The notes under the pieces were generated by a model. That model was not told where the DNA came from and searched no databases. It saw nothing but the letters and a program-made list of their open reading frames with translations. Shown piece after piece: positions 53,125 through 62,787 of a DNA stretch of 64,000 bases. Each line of letters opens with the position of its first letter. Position 1 is the first letter of the stretch. Position numbers and translations under genes: made by a program. Origin of the DNA: Paraburkholderia rhynchosiae (GTDB lineage: Bacteria > Pseudomonadota > Gammaproteobacteria > Burkholderiales > Burkholderiaceae); assembly GCF_002879865.1 (NCBI RefSeq), contig NZ_PNXY01000009.1, positions 185,829 to 249,828 of the forward strand, in the 5' to 3' direction.

Positions 53125-53841
53125 TCAAGTCGTGGAATGGTGCGCTGCGATCGCCTTGGCGGCATCGAACAGCGAGGCAACTATACCATCGGATTTTATT
53201 GTTTGTATAGCTTGGCCATGGTTGTAGCCGTACGGCACAGTCAGCGTCGACATGCCCGCCGCGCGGCCCGCCAGTGCGTCGTTTTCCGAATCGCCGATGG
53301 CGACCGTGGCGCGCGGTTCGACGCCCAGTTGCGCCGCGGCCGTGAGCATGGGCAGCGGGTCCGGCTTCTTTTTCGGCAGACTGTCGCCGCCGAGCACGAC
53401 GCTGAAATACTGCGCGAGCCCGTACTGCTCGAGCAGTTCGACCGCAAAGCGATGCGGCTTGTTGGTCACGCACGCGAGCTTCAGGCCGGCGTCGCGCATC
53501 GCGGCGAGGCCGGCTTCCACATCGGGATAAAGGCGCGTGTGCAGGCCGTTGATCTTCGCGTACTCGGCCTGATAGATGGCGAGCGCTTCGTCGAAACGGT
53601 CTTGCGCGTGTTCCGCTTCGAAGCGCGGTGCGAGCACGCTGCGGATCAGATGCTCAGAGCCTTTGCCGACATAGCCGACCACTTCTTCGCGCGACGTTTC
53701 CATCGCATCGAGTTGCGCGAGCATGCCGTTCAGGCCGGCGGTGAAATCGTCGGCGGTATCGATCATCGTGCCGTCGAGGTCGATGATCGCGGCTTGCAGG
53801 CGTGGGCTGGCGAAAGTCGGGGCAGGGAACGAAGCGGTCAT
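53125..53841 (-). CDS. gph: Phosphoglycolate phosphatase
   Basis: A 238-residue HAD hydrolase with DLDGTMIDT (nucleophile Asp, motif I), VTNKPHRF (motif II), the Lys in KKKPDPLPM and the acidic pair GDSENDALAGRAAG (motif IV). Removes phosphate from 2-phosphoglycolate. Starts 15 bases after rpe, as in other Burkholderiales. Confidence 0.94.
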   Translation of the reverse strand: MTASFPAPTFASPRLQAAIIDLDGTMIDTADDFTAGLNGMLAQLDAMETSREEVVGYVGKGSEHLIRSVLAPRFEAEHAQDRFDEALAIYQAEYAKINGLHTRLYPDVEAGLAAMRDAGLKLACVTNKPHRFAVELLEQYGLAQYFSVVLGGDSLPKKKPDPLPMLTAAAQLGVEPRATVAIGDSENDALAGRAAGMSTLTVPYGYNHGQAIQTIKSDGIVASLFDAAKAIAAHHSTT

Positions 53842-53855
53842 CTGGTGCGCGGCTC

Positions 53856-54539
53856 TCAGTGCTGAATGTTGGCGAGCGCCGCGCGCATCTTGTCGATCAC
53901 GACCTTGTGGTCCGGCTGGCCGAAGATCGCCGAACCGGCGACGAAGGTGTCCGCGCCAGCCGCGGCAATTTCCGCGATGTTGTCGACCTTCACGCCGCCG
54001 TCCACTTCGAGATGAATCTCGCGGCCGGTGCGCTCCGTGTAGGCGTCGATCCGCTTGCGCGCTTCACGCAGCTTGTTGAGCGCTTCAGGAATGAACGACT
54101 GGCCACCGAAGCCCGGATTCACCGACATGATCAGCACGAGGTCGAGCTTGTCCATCACGTGATCGAGGTAATTCAGTGAAGTGGCCGGGTTAAATACGAG
54201 GCCCGCCTTGCAGCCGTGATCGCGAATCAGCGACAGCGTACGGTCGATGTGATCCGAGCCTTCCGGGTGAAAGCTGATCAGATTTGCGCCGGCCTTCGCG
54301 AAGTCCGGCACGATGCGGTCGACGGGGCGCACCATCAGATGCACGTCGATGGGCACGTCCACATGCGGACGCAGGGCCTCACACACGAGCGGACCGATGG
54401 TCAGGTTCGGCACGTAGTGGTTGTCCATCACGTCGAAATGGATCCAGTCGGCGCCGGCGGCGACGACATTGCGCACTTCTTCGCCGAGGCGGGCGAAGTC
54501 GGCGGACAGAATGCTGGGAGCGATGCGGAATTGCGTCAT
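53856..54539 (-). CDS. rpe: Ribulose-phosphate 3-epimerase
   Basis: A 227-residue TIM barrel interconverting ribulose 5-phosphate and xylulose 5-phosphate. [13 protein letters not shown] at the start, [16 protein letters not shown] with metal-binding His/Asp, [20 protein letters not shown] and LEVDGGVK. Start MTQFRIA at 54539; the frame runs on upstream into apaG territory without sense. Confidence 0.96.
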   Translation of the reverse strand: MTQFRIAPSILSADFARLGEEVRNVVAAGADWIHFDVMDNHYVPNLTIGPLVCEALRPHVDVPIDVHLMVRPVDRIVPDFAKAGANLISFHPEGSDHIDRTLSLIRDHGCKAGLVFNPATSLNYLDHVMDKLDLVLIMSVNPGFGGQSFIPEALNKLREARKRIDAYTERTGREIHLEVDGGVKVDNIAEIAAAGADTFVAGSAIFGQPDHKVVIDKMRAALANIQH

Positions 54540-54834
54540 GGCGGCGGACGGATGCAAGCGGGAAAGCGCCATTTTACCGTTTTGCGCGCGCGGCAAGCGG
54601 CTCGTCGGCGGCTGACCGAGGCGAATGGAGGCCGGGCACAGCGTCGCGTTCCGGCCGCCAGGGTGACGAAACATCCGAACCGCCCTTGGCCAAAGGATTT
54701 GTCCGGTTGCGGGCGGGTCTCGCATGACGCAGAATGCCAAACCATGGCGCCGCGTTGGCAATGGGCTTGCAAACCATTGGCATGCGGCCCTTCCAGCGAT
54801 TTGTCACACCGCGTTTCACCAGATTGGAATCAGG

Positions 54835-55209
54835 ATGAGCCAGTACGAATTCAGCGTGTCGGCGCAGGTGCAATTTCTGCCCGAAGAGTCGGACCCGGAG
54901 CGCCGCCAGTATGCGTTCGCCTATACGCTGACCATCCGGAACACCGGTCAGGTGCCCGCGCAATTGATTGCGCGGCATTGGGTGATCACGGATAGCGACA
55001 AGACCGTGCAGGAAGTAAAAGGTTTGGGCGTGGTCGGACACCAGCCGCTGCTCAAGCCCGGCGAGCAGTTCGAATATACGAGCTGGGCGGTGATCGCCAC
55101 GCCGGTCGGCACGATGCGCGGGGAGTATTTCTGCGTGGCCGAGGACGGCGAGCGTTTCGATGCGCCAGTGCCGGAGTTTATTCTGCGCATGCCGCGTACG
55201 TTGCATTGA
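54835..55209 (+). CDS. apaG: Co2+/Mg2+ efflux protein ApaG
   Basis: A 124-residue single FN3-like domain protein: VSAQVQFLPEESDPE, YTLTIRNTGQVPAQL, RHWVITDSDKTVQEVKG, GEYFCVAEDGERFD. Start MSQYEFS at 54835 behind CAGG matches the family length (about 124-125). Function in E. coli is linked to cobalt and magnesium; the molecular role is not settled. Confidence 0.95.
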   Translation: MSQYEFSVSAQVQFLPEESDPERRQYAFAYTLTIRNTGQVPAQLIARHWVITDSDKTVQEVKGLGVVGHQPLLKPGEQFEYTSWAVIATPVGTMRGEYFCVAEDGERFDAPVPEFILRMPRTLH

Positions 55210-55311
55210 ACCGTGAGCGCGTTCCGCGGTCTTTAACGGTTCAATGCCGGTTCAGTGCGGGCTAAATGCAGATTCAATGCGCGGCCGGGGAGTGGGTGAA
55301 TCGGCGCGCCG

Positions 55312-55473
55312 TCAGTGCGGTTTTTGCGGCTTCTGCGCTTCATTGCTGCTGGCGCGCGCCGCTTTCTTTTTACCGGACGACGTCCACACGACGATGAAGA
55401 CGAGCAGGAACAGCGCGAGAAGCGATTCCAGCGCGAAGATGAGCATTGGGTATTCGTCGAACAGATCAGACAT
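55312..55473 (-). CDS. Small single-pass membrane protein
   Basis: A 53-residue protein, MSDLFDEYPMLIFALESLLALFLLVFIVVW then a Lys-rich tail. One membrane helix with N-out/C-in charge pattern. Its ATG overlaps the mltA ATG on the other strand (CATG), so expression of the two is divergent from one point. No function known. Confidence 0.6.
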   Translation of the reverse strand: MSDLFDEYPMLIFALESLLALFLLVFIVVWTSSGKKKAARASSNEAQKPQKPH

Positions 55474-56626
55474 GGCGGTTTCCATCAAGAACGAACATTG
55501 TAGGCGTTTTGTCCGCGCGGCCGGAGCCTGGCTCGGAGCGCTTTCCGTTGCGGTGATGCTGGCTTCCTGCGGTGGCGGCGGCGCGGTCCGGCCGGTGGTT
55601 TCTCCGCCCACGGGCGCTGCGATCATACCCGGCCAGATTGCCGCGACGCGGCTCACGGCGGTCGCATGGCAGCAGGTCCCCGGCTGGCAGGACGACTCGC
55701 TGATCGGCGCAACGGCCGCCTTGCGGCAAAACTGTATGAGGCTCGCGCGTCAACCGAACTGGGCGCGGGCATGTGCGGCAGCGGCGCAACTCGACGATCT
55801 CGACGTCACCAGTGCGCGTGCTTTCTTTGAGGCGTATTTCACGCCTTTCCAGTTAGCCAACACCGACGGCACGCTCGACGGTCTCGTCACCGGTTACTAC
55901 GAGCCGTTGCTGCGCGGTTCGCGGACACGGCACGGCGTGTATCAAACGGCGTTGTATCGCTGGCCGTCGAGTTATCGTGCGGGCGCGGCGCTTCCGCCGC
56001 GAGCGCAACTGGAACGCATGGGTGTGCTCAACGGCAATGAACTCGTCTGGGTCGACGACCCGATCGAAGCATTCTTCCTGCAGGTGCAGGGCTCCGGGCG
56101 CATCGTGATGGAAGACGGCAGCGTGATGCGCCTCGGCTTTGGCGGCACCAACAACCAGCCGTACAAATCCATCGGACGGTGGCTGCTGGATCGCGGCGAA
56201 CTCACGCCCGCGCAGGCGACCATGCAAGGCATCAAGGCATGGGCGCGCGCGAACCCGGCCCGCGTGGATACGCTGCTCGATACGAATCCGCGCTTCGTGT
56301 TTTTCCGCGAGATGCCGTCTGCCGAAAGTGTCCCGAGCGGCGGAGCGGACGGTCCTATCGGCGCGTTAGGCGTGCCGTTGACGCCGGAGCGCTCGATCGC
56401 CGTCGATCCGACTTCCATTCCGCTCGGCACGCCTGTGTTTTTGCAGACCACACGTCCCCTGACGAACTCGCCGATGAACCGTCTCGTATTCGCACAAGAC
56501 ACGGGTTCGGCGATCAAGGGTGGAGTGCGCGCCGATTACTTCTGGGGTCTCGGCGACGACGCCGGCGATCTTGCCGGCAAGATGAAGCAGGGCGGCCGGA
56601 TGTGGTTGCTGCTGCCCAATTCGTGA
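55472..56626 (+). CDS. mltA: Membrane-bound lytic murein transglycosylase A
   Basis: A 384-residue lipoprotein cleaving peptidoglycan to 1,6-anhydromuropeptides. Signal peptide with lipobox LASC at about residues 30-33; MltA domain GLVTGYYEPLLRGSRTR, then FFLQVQGSGRIV and the 3D domain with RLVFAQDTGSAIKGGVRADYFWG. Start uncertain: ATG 55472 gives a reasonable signal length but a weak ribosome site. Confidence 0.92.
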   Translation: MAVSIKNEHCRRFVRAAGAWLGALSVAVMLASCGGGGAVRPVVSPPTGAAIIPGQIAATRLTAVAWQQVPGWQDDSLIGATAALRQNCMRLARQPNWARACAAAAQLDDLDVTSARAFFEAYFTPFQLANTDGTLDGLVTGYYEPLLRGSRTRHGVYQTALYRWPSSYRAGAALPPRAQLERMGVLNGNELVWVDDPIEAFFLQVQGSGRIVMEDGSVMRLGFGGTNNQPYKSIGRWLLDRGELTPAQATMQGIKAWARANPARVDTLLDTNPRFVFFREMPSAESVPSGGADGPIGALGVPLTPERSIAVDPTSIPLGTPVFLQTTRPLTNSPMNRLVFAQDTGSAIKGGVRADYFWGLGDDAGDLAGKMKQGGRMWLLLPNS

Positions 56627-56717
56627 CGCTGCCGATGAGGCAGTTGTACCCGCCGGCGGCGTTCAGGCCGAAAACGCCGCCGCCGCCACGCGGCTCTCGC
56701 CGCGGGCGCCGTCCGAG

Positions 56718-58022
56718 TTACTGCGCCGACTTACGCTTGTCGACCACTCGCCGGGCCTTTCCCACCGAACGTTCGATCCCGTTCACCGGCAGCACGTTCA
56801 CGACAGCACTCACGCCAATCAGCGCCTTGATGTCATAGGCCAGCGCCTGCTTGGCCGTGCTGAGCGCGGCAGTGTCCGGAGCAGTTTCCGGACAAGGTTC
56901 GACGTTCAACGTCATTACGTCGAGCGGGCCTTCCTTGGTCAATACGATCTGATAGTGAGGCGCGAGCGCCTGTTGCTTCAGGAGCAATTCCTCGATTTGC
57001 GTGGGGAATACGTTGACGCCCCGCACAATCATCATGTCGTCGGAGCGGCCGGTGATTTTTTCCATGCGGCGCATGGTGCGGGCGCTGCCCGGCAAGAGAC
57101 GCGTGAGGTCGCGAGTCCGGTAACGGATGATCGGCAACGCTTCCTTGGTCAGCGACGTGAACACCAGTTCGCCCAGTTCGCCATCAGGAAGAACTTCACC
57201 CGTTTCGGGATCGATGATCTCGGGATAGAAATGATCTTCCCAGATGGTCGGGCCGTCTTTCGTTTCGACGCATTCCGACGCCACGCCCGGCCCCATCACT
57301 TCCGATAGACCGTAGATGTCGACAGCGTCGATGCCCATGCGCTTTTCAATCGCCTGACGCATGTCGTTGGTCCACGGTTCCGCACCGAAGATGCCGAGGC
57401 GCAGCGAGCAATTCGCCGGATCGACGCCTTGCCGTTCAAGTTCGTCGGCGATCGAGAGCATGTAGCTCGGCGTCACCATGATGATGTCCGGCCGGAAGTC
57501 CTGGATCAGTTGCACCTGCTTTTCTGTCTGACCGCCACCGAACGGGATGACGGTGAGCCCGGCGCGTTCCGCACCGTAGTGGGCGCCGAGGCCGCCGGTA
57601 AAGAGGCCATAACCGTAGCTAACATGAACCTTTTCGCCGGGCTTCGCCCCAGCGGCGCGGATCGAGCGCGCGACGAGATTCGCCCACGTGTCGATATCGC
57701 GAGCGGTGTAGCCCACCACGGTCGGCTTGCCGGTCGTACCCGATGAAGCGTGAATGCGCGAGATCCGGTCTTGCGGCACGGCAAACATTCCGAACGGATA
57801 GCTGTCGCGTAAATCCTTCTTCGTCGTGAACGGGAAGCGCGCGAGGTCCGAAAGCGTTTTGAGTTCGCTCGGATGGATGCTGGCTTCGTCGAACTTGCGC
57901 CGATAGACCGGCGAATTTTCATAAGCGTGGTTCAGCGACCATTTGAGCCGTTCAAGTTGGAGCGCGGCGAGTTCGTCGCGGCTGGCGGTCTCGATCGGAT
58001 CGAGCGGAAGGGCGGTGGTCAT
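56718..58022 (-). CDS. paaK: Phenylacetate-CoA ligase
   Basis: A 434-residue adenylate-forming enzyme activating phenylacetate. P-loop-like IHASSGTTGKPTVVGYT at about residue 95-110, GLFTGGLGAHYG, IYGLSEVMGPGVASEC and YRTRDLTRLL, then MIVRGVNVFPTQIEELLL with the C-terminal region. Start MTTALP at 58022 behind AAGGAG. Last gene of the paa operon. Confidence 0.96.
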   Translation of the reverse strand: MTTALPLDPIETASRDELAALQLERLKWSLNHAYENSPVYRRKFDEASIHPSELKTLSDLARFPFTTKKDLRDSYPFGMFAVPQDRISRIHASSGTTGKPTVVGYTARDIDTWANLVARSIRAAGAKPGEKVHVSYGYGLFTGGLGAHYGAERAGLTVIPFGGGQTEKQVQLIQDFRPDIIMVTPSYMLSIADELERQGVDPANCSLRLGIFGAEPWTNDMRQAIEKRMGIDAVDIYGLSEVMGPGVASECVETKDGPTIWEDHFYPEIIDPETGEVLPDGELGELVFTSLTKEALPIIRYRTRDLTRLLPGSARTMRRMEKITGRSDDMMIVRGVNVFPTQIEELLLKQQALAPHYQIVLTKEGPLDVMTLNVEPCPETAPDTAALSTAKQALAYDIKALIGVSAVVNVLPVNGIERSVGKARRVVDKRKSAQ

Positions 58023-58295
58023 CGAATGTCTCCTTGCTGCCTCAATGCTTGGGTCTGATGTATGTTGCGCTCGCGCGCAAAATTCGGAAGGGCGGTGCGA
58101 GCGCCGCATATACGGGCTGCCGCTAAGGTGAATCTGTTGCCGGTTCACCGCTTATATATGCTGCGGACTCGCGACTGTCTTGTGGTGTGCTTGCTGTGCG
58201 TCTCTCTATCAACCGCAAGTGTCGATCAGAGTCGTGCTTTAGCGCGTTACTCTGGTGCCGTGCAGAGCAGTCGACCGAAGTTCACGCTTTGGCAC
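58023..58295. other. paaI-paaK intergenic region
   Basis: 273 bases with no gene that I can support, between two genes otherwise typical of one operon. It could include an internal promoter for paaK; no PaaR-like dyad is evident here. Confidence 0.4.
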
Positions 58296-58775
58296 TTACT
58301 CAGATCCGACTCCAGACGGTTGCTGCGGGATCACGCTACCCCTGATTTGCGCGGATTTGCCGCGAAACATTGCAACCGTTTCCCCGGTGCGATTGGTGAC
58401 GCGAATATCGTAAATGCCGGTGCGGCCGTTCAACGTCTGCTCGATGGCCTCTGCGGTTAGCACGTCGCCGCCGTGCACCGCGCGCAGGAACTCAATCGAG
58501 CAGCCGGACGCGACGGTGTTCACGTTGTAAGAGTTGCACGCGAACGCGAAGCTCGAATCGGCAAGCGTGAAGATCAGGCCGCCATGACAGATCTGATGGC
58601 CGTTCAGGAAGTCGTCGCGCACGGCCATGCGAAGAAGCGCATAGCCGGCGCGCACGTCGAGGATTTCCAGGCCGAGCGCGCGGCTGCACGCATCGTTTTC
58701 ATACATGGCGGCGGCGGTCGCGCGGGCGAGCTCGTCCGGCGTCATCTCAGCGGAGTATTCCGGTTGCGTCGACAT
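58296..58775 (-). CDS. paaI: Hydroxyphenylacetyl-CoA thioesterase PaaI
   Basis: A 159-residue hotdog-fold thioesterase. The substrate segment GHQICHGGLIFTLADSSFAFACN is characteristic, with Asn/Asp in the usual place (NGHQ... LADS). Removes dead-end acyl-CoA esters to release CoA in phenylacetate breakdown. Start MSTQPEYS at 58775, 1 base after the paaG stop. Confidence 0.94.
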   Translation of the reverse strand: MSTQPEYSAEMTPDELARATAAAMYENDACSRALGLEILDVRAGYALLRMAVRDDFLNGHQICHGGLIFTLADSSFAFACNSYNVNTVASGCSIEFLRAVHGGDVLTAEAIEQTLNGRTGIYDIRVTNRTGETVAMFRGKSAQIRGSVIPQQPSGVGSE

Positions 58776-58776
58776 A

Positions 58777-59568
58777 TCAGCGGCCCTCGAAGCGTGGTGC
58801 GCGCTTGTCGACAAAGGCTTGCACGCCTTCCGCGTAATCATGCGATGCGCCCAGCTCACGTTGCAGGTCGCGTTCGAGATCGAGTTGCTGATCGAGCGTT
58901 TGCGTTGCGCCTGCACGCATCGCCTGCTTGATCGCGGCGATGGCGCGCGTGGGCTGCTGCGCGAGTTGTGCCGCGAATCTGGCCGCCGTGGCTGCGAGTT
59001 CCTGATCGTCGACCGCTTGCCAGATGAGTCCCCAGCTTTCGGCTTTCTCCGCGCTGAGTTTGTCGCCTGTCATGGCAAGCCCCATCGCGCGCGCCATGCC
59101 GATGCGCTGCGGCAAGAACCACGTGCCGCCCGAATCCGGCACCAGACCGATCTTCACGAAAGCCTGGATAAAGTTGGCCGAGCGAGCCGCAAGCACAATG
59201 TCGCAAGCGAGCGCGAGGTTGGCGCCCGCACCTGCAGCGGTACCGTTTACCGCGGCTATCACCGGCAACCGTAGCGCTTGCAAACGGCGGATCAGCGGGT
59301 TGAAATACCCGTCGATCAATCCGCCAAGGTCGGTCATCGCGCCGGGCGTGAAGTCGAGGTCCGCGAGATCCTGTCCGGCGCAAAATCCGCGTCCCGCGCC
59401 GGTCAGAACCAGCGCGCGGGCGCCGGACGTTTCCACCTCACCGAGTGCCGTCGCCAATTCCTCATGCATCGCGCGCGTAAAGCTGTTGAGCTTGTCCGGG
59501 CGGTTCAGGGTGATAGTTGCTACTCGGCTCGATGTGTCGATGTCGAGGCGAATCGCTTCATATGACAT
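58777..59568 (-). CDS. paaG: 2-(1,2-epoxy-1,2-dihydrophenyl)acetyl-CoA isomerase
   Basis: A 263-residue crotonase-family enzyme. NRPDKLNSFTRAMHEEL opening, GAGRGFCAGQDLADLDF oxyanion loop, GTAAGAGANLALACDIVLAA and KIGLVPDSGGTWFLPQRIG with the catalytic Asp. Isomerises ring-epoxyphenylacetyl-CoA to oxepin-CoA. Start MSYEAIRL at 59568 behind AGGAGA. Confidence 0.95.
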   Translation of the reverse strand: MSYEAIRLDIDTSSRVATITLNRPDKLNSFTRAMHEELATALGEVETSGARALVLTGAGRGFCAGQDLADLDFTPGAMTDLGGLIDGYFNPLIRRLQALRLPVIAAVNGTAAGAGANLALACDIVLAARSANFIQAFVKIGLVPDSGGTWFLPQRIGMARAMGLAMTGDKLSAEKAESWGLIWQAVDDQELAATAARFAAQLAQQPTRAIAAIKQAMRAGATQTLDQQLDLERDLQRELGASHDYAEGVQAFVDKRAPRFEGR

Positions 59569-59623
59569 TGGGTGTCTCCTGAAAGTCTTTCGGGGGACTG
59601 CAGCGTTTGCATCGGAGCGGCGC

Positions 59624-60826
59624 TTACAGTCGCTCGATGACCAGCGCAATACCTTGCCCCACACCGATGCACATGGTGCACAGCGCAAAGCGGCCGTTGC
59701 TGCGCTCCAGTTGATACAGTGCGGTCGTGACAAGGCGCGCGCCCGACGCACCGAGCGGATGGCCGAGCGCAATTGCTCCGCCGTTCGGATTGACGCGCGG
59801 ATCGTCGTCGCGCAGACCGAGCGTGCGCAGAACCGCAAGCCCTTGCGATGCAAATGCTTCGTTCAACTCGATGACGTCGAACTGTTCCAGTGTCATGCCG
59901 AGCTGCTTCAGCAACTTTTGTGAAGCCGGCGCCGGACCAACGCCCATGATGCGCGGCTCGACGCCCGCGGTTGCCATACCCACCACCCGTGCGCGGCGGC
60001 GCAGGCCGTATTGATCGGCCGCCTGCTGATTCGCGAGCAGGAGCGCGCAGGCGCCGTCGTTCACGCCCGATGCATTGCCGGCAGTTACACTGCCGTCCGG
60101 ACGAACGACGCCCTTGAGCCTGGCCAGGCTTTCGAGAGAGGTTTCACGCGGATGTTCGTCGAGCGTCACGTGAATCGGATCGCCTTTTTTCTGCGCGATT
60201 TCGACGCCGACGATTTCTTGCGCCAGCGTGCCGTCACGCTGCGCACGGGCTGCCTTTTGCTGACTGGCCAGAGCGAATGCGTCCTGGTCGGCGCGGCTGA
60301 TTCCAAACTCGACAGCGACGTTTTCCGCCGTTTCGGGCATTGAATCGACGCCGTACTGACGTTTCATCAGCGGATTGATGAAGCGCCAGCCAATGGTCGT
60401 GTCGTAGACGTCGGCTTGCCGCGAGAACGCGCTAGTTGCCTTGCCCATGACGAACGGCGCGCGTGTCATGCTTTCGACTCCGCCAGCGATCATCAGTCGC
60501 GCTTCACCGGCCTTGATGGCGCGTGCGGCCGTGCCGACCGCGTCCATGCCCGAGCCGCACAGACGGTTGATGGTCGAACCGGGTGCGTTCGTAGGCAGTC
60601 CCGCTAGCAATGCCGACATGCGGGCGACGTTGCGATTGTCTTCGCCCGCCTGATTCGCGCATCCGTAAATCACGTCGTCCACGGCGCGCCAGTCGACGCC
60701 GGGATTGCGCTCGATTAACGCCTTGATCGGTACGGCGCCGAGGTCGTCGGCCCGGACGTCTTTCAGGGTGCCGCCGTAGCGGCCAATGGGGGTGCGAATC
60801 GCGTCGCAGATAAAGGCGTCGTTCAT
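59624..60826 (-). CDS. paaJ: 3-oxoadipyl-CoA thiolase
   Basis: A 400-residue thiolase. Nucleophile Cys in NRLCGSGMDAV near residue 90, His in GGAIALGHPLGASGAR and second Cys in LCTMCIGVGQG. Cleaves 3-oxoadipyl-CoA to succinyl-CoA and acetyl-CoA; equivalent to PcaF, so it may also finish the 3-oxoadipate made by the hydroxyquinol route. Located between paaN and paaG. Confidence 0.95.
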   Translation of the reverse strand: MNDAFICDAIRTPIGRYGGTLKDVRADDLGAVPIKALIERNPGVDWRAVDDVIYGCANQAGEDNRNVARMSALLAGLPTNAPGSTINRLCGSGMDAVGTAARAIKAGEARLMIAGGVESMTRAPFVMGKATSAFSRQADVYDTTIGWRFINPLMKRQYGVDSMPETAENVAVEFGISRADQDAFALASQQKAARAQRDGTLAQEIVGVEIAQKKGDPIHVTLDEHPRETSLESLARLKGVVRPDGSVTAGNASGVNDGACALLLANQQAADQYGLRRRARVVGMATAGVEPRIMGVGPAPASQKLLKQLGMTLEQFDVIELNEAFASQGLAVLRTLGLRDDDPRVNPNGGAIALGHPLGASGARLVTTALYQLERSNGRFALCTMCIGVGQGIALVIERL

Positions 60827-60844
60827 ATCGGGTTCCTACTGATG

Positions 60845-60869
60845 CGGATCGGCGTGCGATGCCGATCCG
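60845..60869 (-). other. Perfect hairpin between paaN and paaJ
   Basis: CGGATCGGC and GCCGATCCG, 9-bp perfect arms with a 7-base loop, in the 127-base gap. No T run on the minus strand, so it is more likely an mRNA-processing or stabilising hairpin than a terminator. Confidence 0.55.
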
Positions 60870-60953
60870 ATGTCTCATGTTAGTTGGCGCGCACAGCGTG
60901 GTCCATTCGGCCAAACGGCATAGGACGAAAGCCGTGCGTTTGTCTTATGACGT

Positions 60954-62654
60954 TCAGCCAGCTACCGCCGGCGCCGCTTTCGGTTCAACATGGACCCGAC
61001 TTTGAACTACGCGGAAGCGATTGGCGACGAAGGCCGCATCGGCGAGTGCGGCGTTTGCTGCCGGGTTTGCACCTGTGCCGTGGAAATCCGAAAAGGCTGC
61101 CGACTGGTTGACGAACACACTGCCCGTCAGGTTGATCGACAGCGCTACGCCGCCGCGGACCGATGCCTCGTGCGCCTGTTCGAGCACGGCTTCGTCCGTG
61201 CTGTAGACCGACAGCGTGAGCGCGCCGTGCTCGGCGGCGATAGCACCGGCGAGGTCGAGAGACTGGGCGGTCGAGTCGGTCGCGATAACGAACGAGACAG
61301 GACCGAACCATTCTTTGGTGAACTGCGCGCGGTCGGTCGAGGCGTTGAGTTGGAGCACTAGCGGAGTCCGAACGCGAGCGCCGGTAAAAGCCGGATGCTC
61401 GAGCGCCTGGCTCTCCACTAGAACGCGGCCGGATTTGGCGGCTTCGTCGATGCGTTGGATGACGCCTTCGTTCTGAATGGCTCCTAGCAGTTCCACGGCA
61501 CGGGCTGGGTCGGCAACAAGTTTTTGCACAGCGCCAGCAATGGCTTGAGCCACTTCGTCGAAAGTCAGTGCGCCGTCTGCGGTCTGGATGCCGCCGCGCG
61601 GCACGTAGATGTTTTGCGGCGCGGTGCACATCTGGCCGGAGTACAGCGCGAGTGAGAAGGCGATGTTGCGAGCGACGGCTTTGATGTCGTCGGTCGAGTC
61701 GATCACGATCTGATTCACGCCGGCTTTCTCGGTGTAGACCTGCGCCTGGTGCGCATTGCGTTCGAGCCACGTACCGTTTTGTGTGCTGCCCGTGAAGTCG
61801 ATGAGTTTGATCTCCGGGCGCAAGGCCAGGCTCTGGACGATGGCGCCGTCGTTCGGTTCAGTGGCCAGTAGCGTGACCACGTTCGGATCGAAACCGGCTT
61901 CACGCAGTACGTCACGCGCAATTCGCACTGTGACTGCGAGCGGCAGGATTGCGCCCGGATGCGGTTTGATGATCACCGTGTTGCCGGTCGCAAGGTCGGC
62001 GAAAAGGCCGGGATAGCCGTTCCACGTCGGGAACGTGCAGCAGCCGAGGACGAGACCAGTGCCTCGCGGCACAATGGTGTAGCGCTTGTGCATGGCGAGC
62101 GGCGGGTTCTTGCCTTGGGGCTTTTCCCAGTGAGACTCGGCCGGGATGCGGCGCAGTTGGTCCCATGCGTACACGACGGCTTCGAGCGCCCGGTCTTGCG
62201 CGTGCGGGCCGCCCGCCTGGAAAGCCATCATGAAGGCCTGGCCGGTCGTATGCATCACGCTATAGCCGATTTCGAAGCTGGCGCGATTCAGCCGCGCGAG
62301 GATTTCGAGCGATACGCCGACCCAGGCCTGCGGCCCTGCGGCGAGCCAGTCGCGTTGCGCGGTCGTGGCGGCGGCGATCAGCGCGTCAGGATCAGACTTG
62401 GGGTAACGGATACCTAGCGGGAATCCAAATGGCGACGCTTCCGCGCCAACAGTTTCTCCGGTAGACGGTTGGTCCAGTTCGAACGTCGCATTCAGATGCG
62501 CTTTAAAGGCGGCTTCGCCTTCCGTGTTGGCTGTTTCCCCGTACACTTTCGGACTGGGCATTTCGACGAACGGGCTCCAGTAACCGCGCGTTTCAACCGC
62601 GGCGAGCGCCTTTTGCAGCGTGTCTTCGTGCTTGGTGAATAACGGATGTGTCAT
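60954..62654 (-). CDS. paaN: Phenylacetic acid degradation protein PaaN
   Basis: A 566-residue aldehyde-dehydrogenase-fold protein of the PaaN type, without the MaoC hydratase domain of E. coli PaaZ. KRYTIVPRGTGLVLGCC, FPTWNGYPGLFADLATGNTVIIKPHP for cofactor binding, IDFTGSTQNGTWLE, and SGQMCTAPQNIYVPRGG with the catalytic Cys. Involved in oxidising the ring-opened aldehyde. First gene of the minus-strand paa operon. Confidence 0.94.
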   Translation of the reverse strand: MTHPLFTKHEDTLQKALAAVETRGYWSPFVEMPSPKVYGETANTEGEAAFKAHLNATFELDQPSTGETVGAEASPFGFPLGIRYPKSDPDALIAAATTAQRDWLAAGPQAWVGVSLEILARLNRASFEIGYSVMHTTGQAFMMAFQAGGPHAQDRALEAVVYAWDQLRRIPAESHWEKPQGKNPPLAMHKRYTIVPRGTGLVLGCCTFPTWNGYPGLFADLATGNTVIIKPHPGAILPLAVTVRIARDVLREAGFDPNVVTLLATEPNDGAIVQSLALRPEIKLIDFTGSTQNGTWLERNAHQAQVYTEKAGVNQIVIDSTDDIKAVARNIAFSLALYSGQMCTAPQNIYVPRGGIQTADGALTFDEVAQAIAGAVQKLVADPARAVELLGAIQNEGVIQRIDEAAKSGRVLVESQALEHPAFTGARVRTPLVLQLNASTDRAQFTKEWFGPVSFVIATDSTAQSLDLAGAIAAEHGALTLSVYSTDEAVLEQAHEASVRGGVALSINLTGSVFVNQSAAFSDFHGTGANPAANAALADAAFVANRFRVVQSRVHVEPKAAPAVAG

Positions 62655-62697
62655 GGCAGAGGGCTTGGCTGTACGTTGGGAAAGAGCCTGTCTAATA

Positions 62698-62723
62698 ATT
62701 GACCGACCGGTTGGTTGGTGAAT
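62698..62723. promoter_or_regulatory. Probable PaaR operator between paaN and paaF
   Basis: ATTGACCGACCGGTTGGTTGGTGAAT contains ACCGACC|GGTTGGT, a 14-bp palindrome with one mismatch, of the TetR-type PaaR kind used in betaproteobacteria. It sits 44 bases from the paaN start and 65 bases from the paaF start, so repression of both divergent units by phenylacetyl-CoA-responsive PaaR is likely. The regulator gene is not in the window. Confidence 0.65.
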
Positions 62724-62787
62724 GTTAGCATTATTAAGATGGCCGCGCGAAGCGTTTTTCGCGCTCGATTAACCATTTGGAGGCGGC

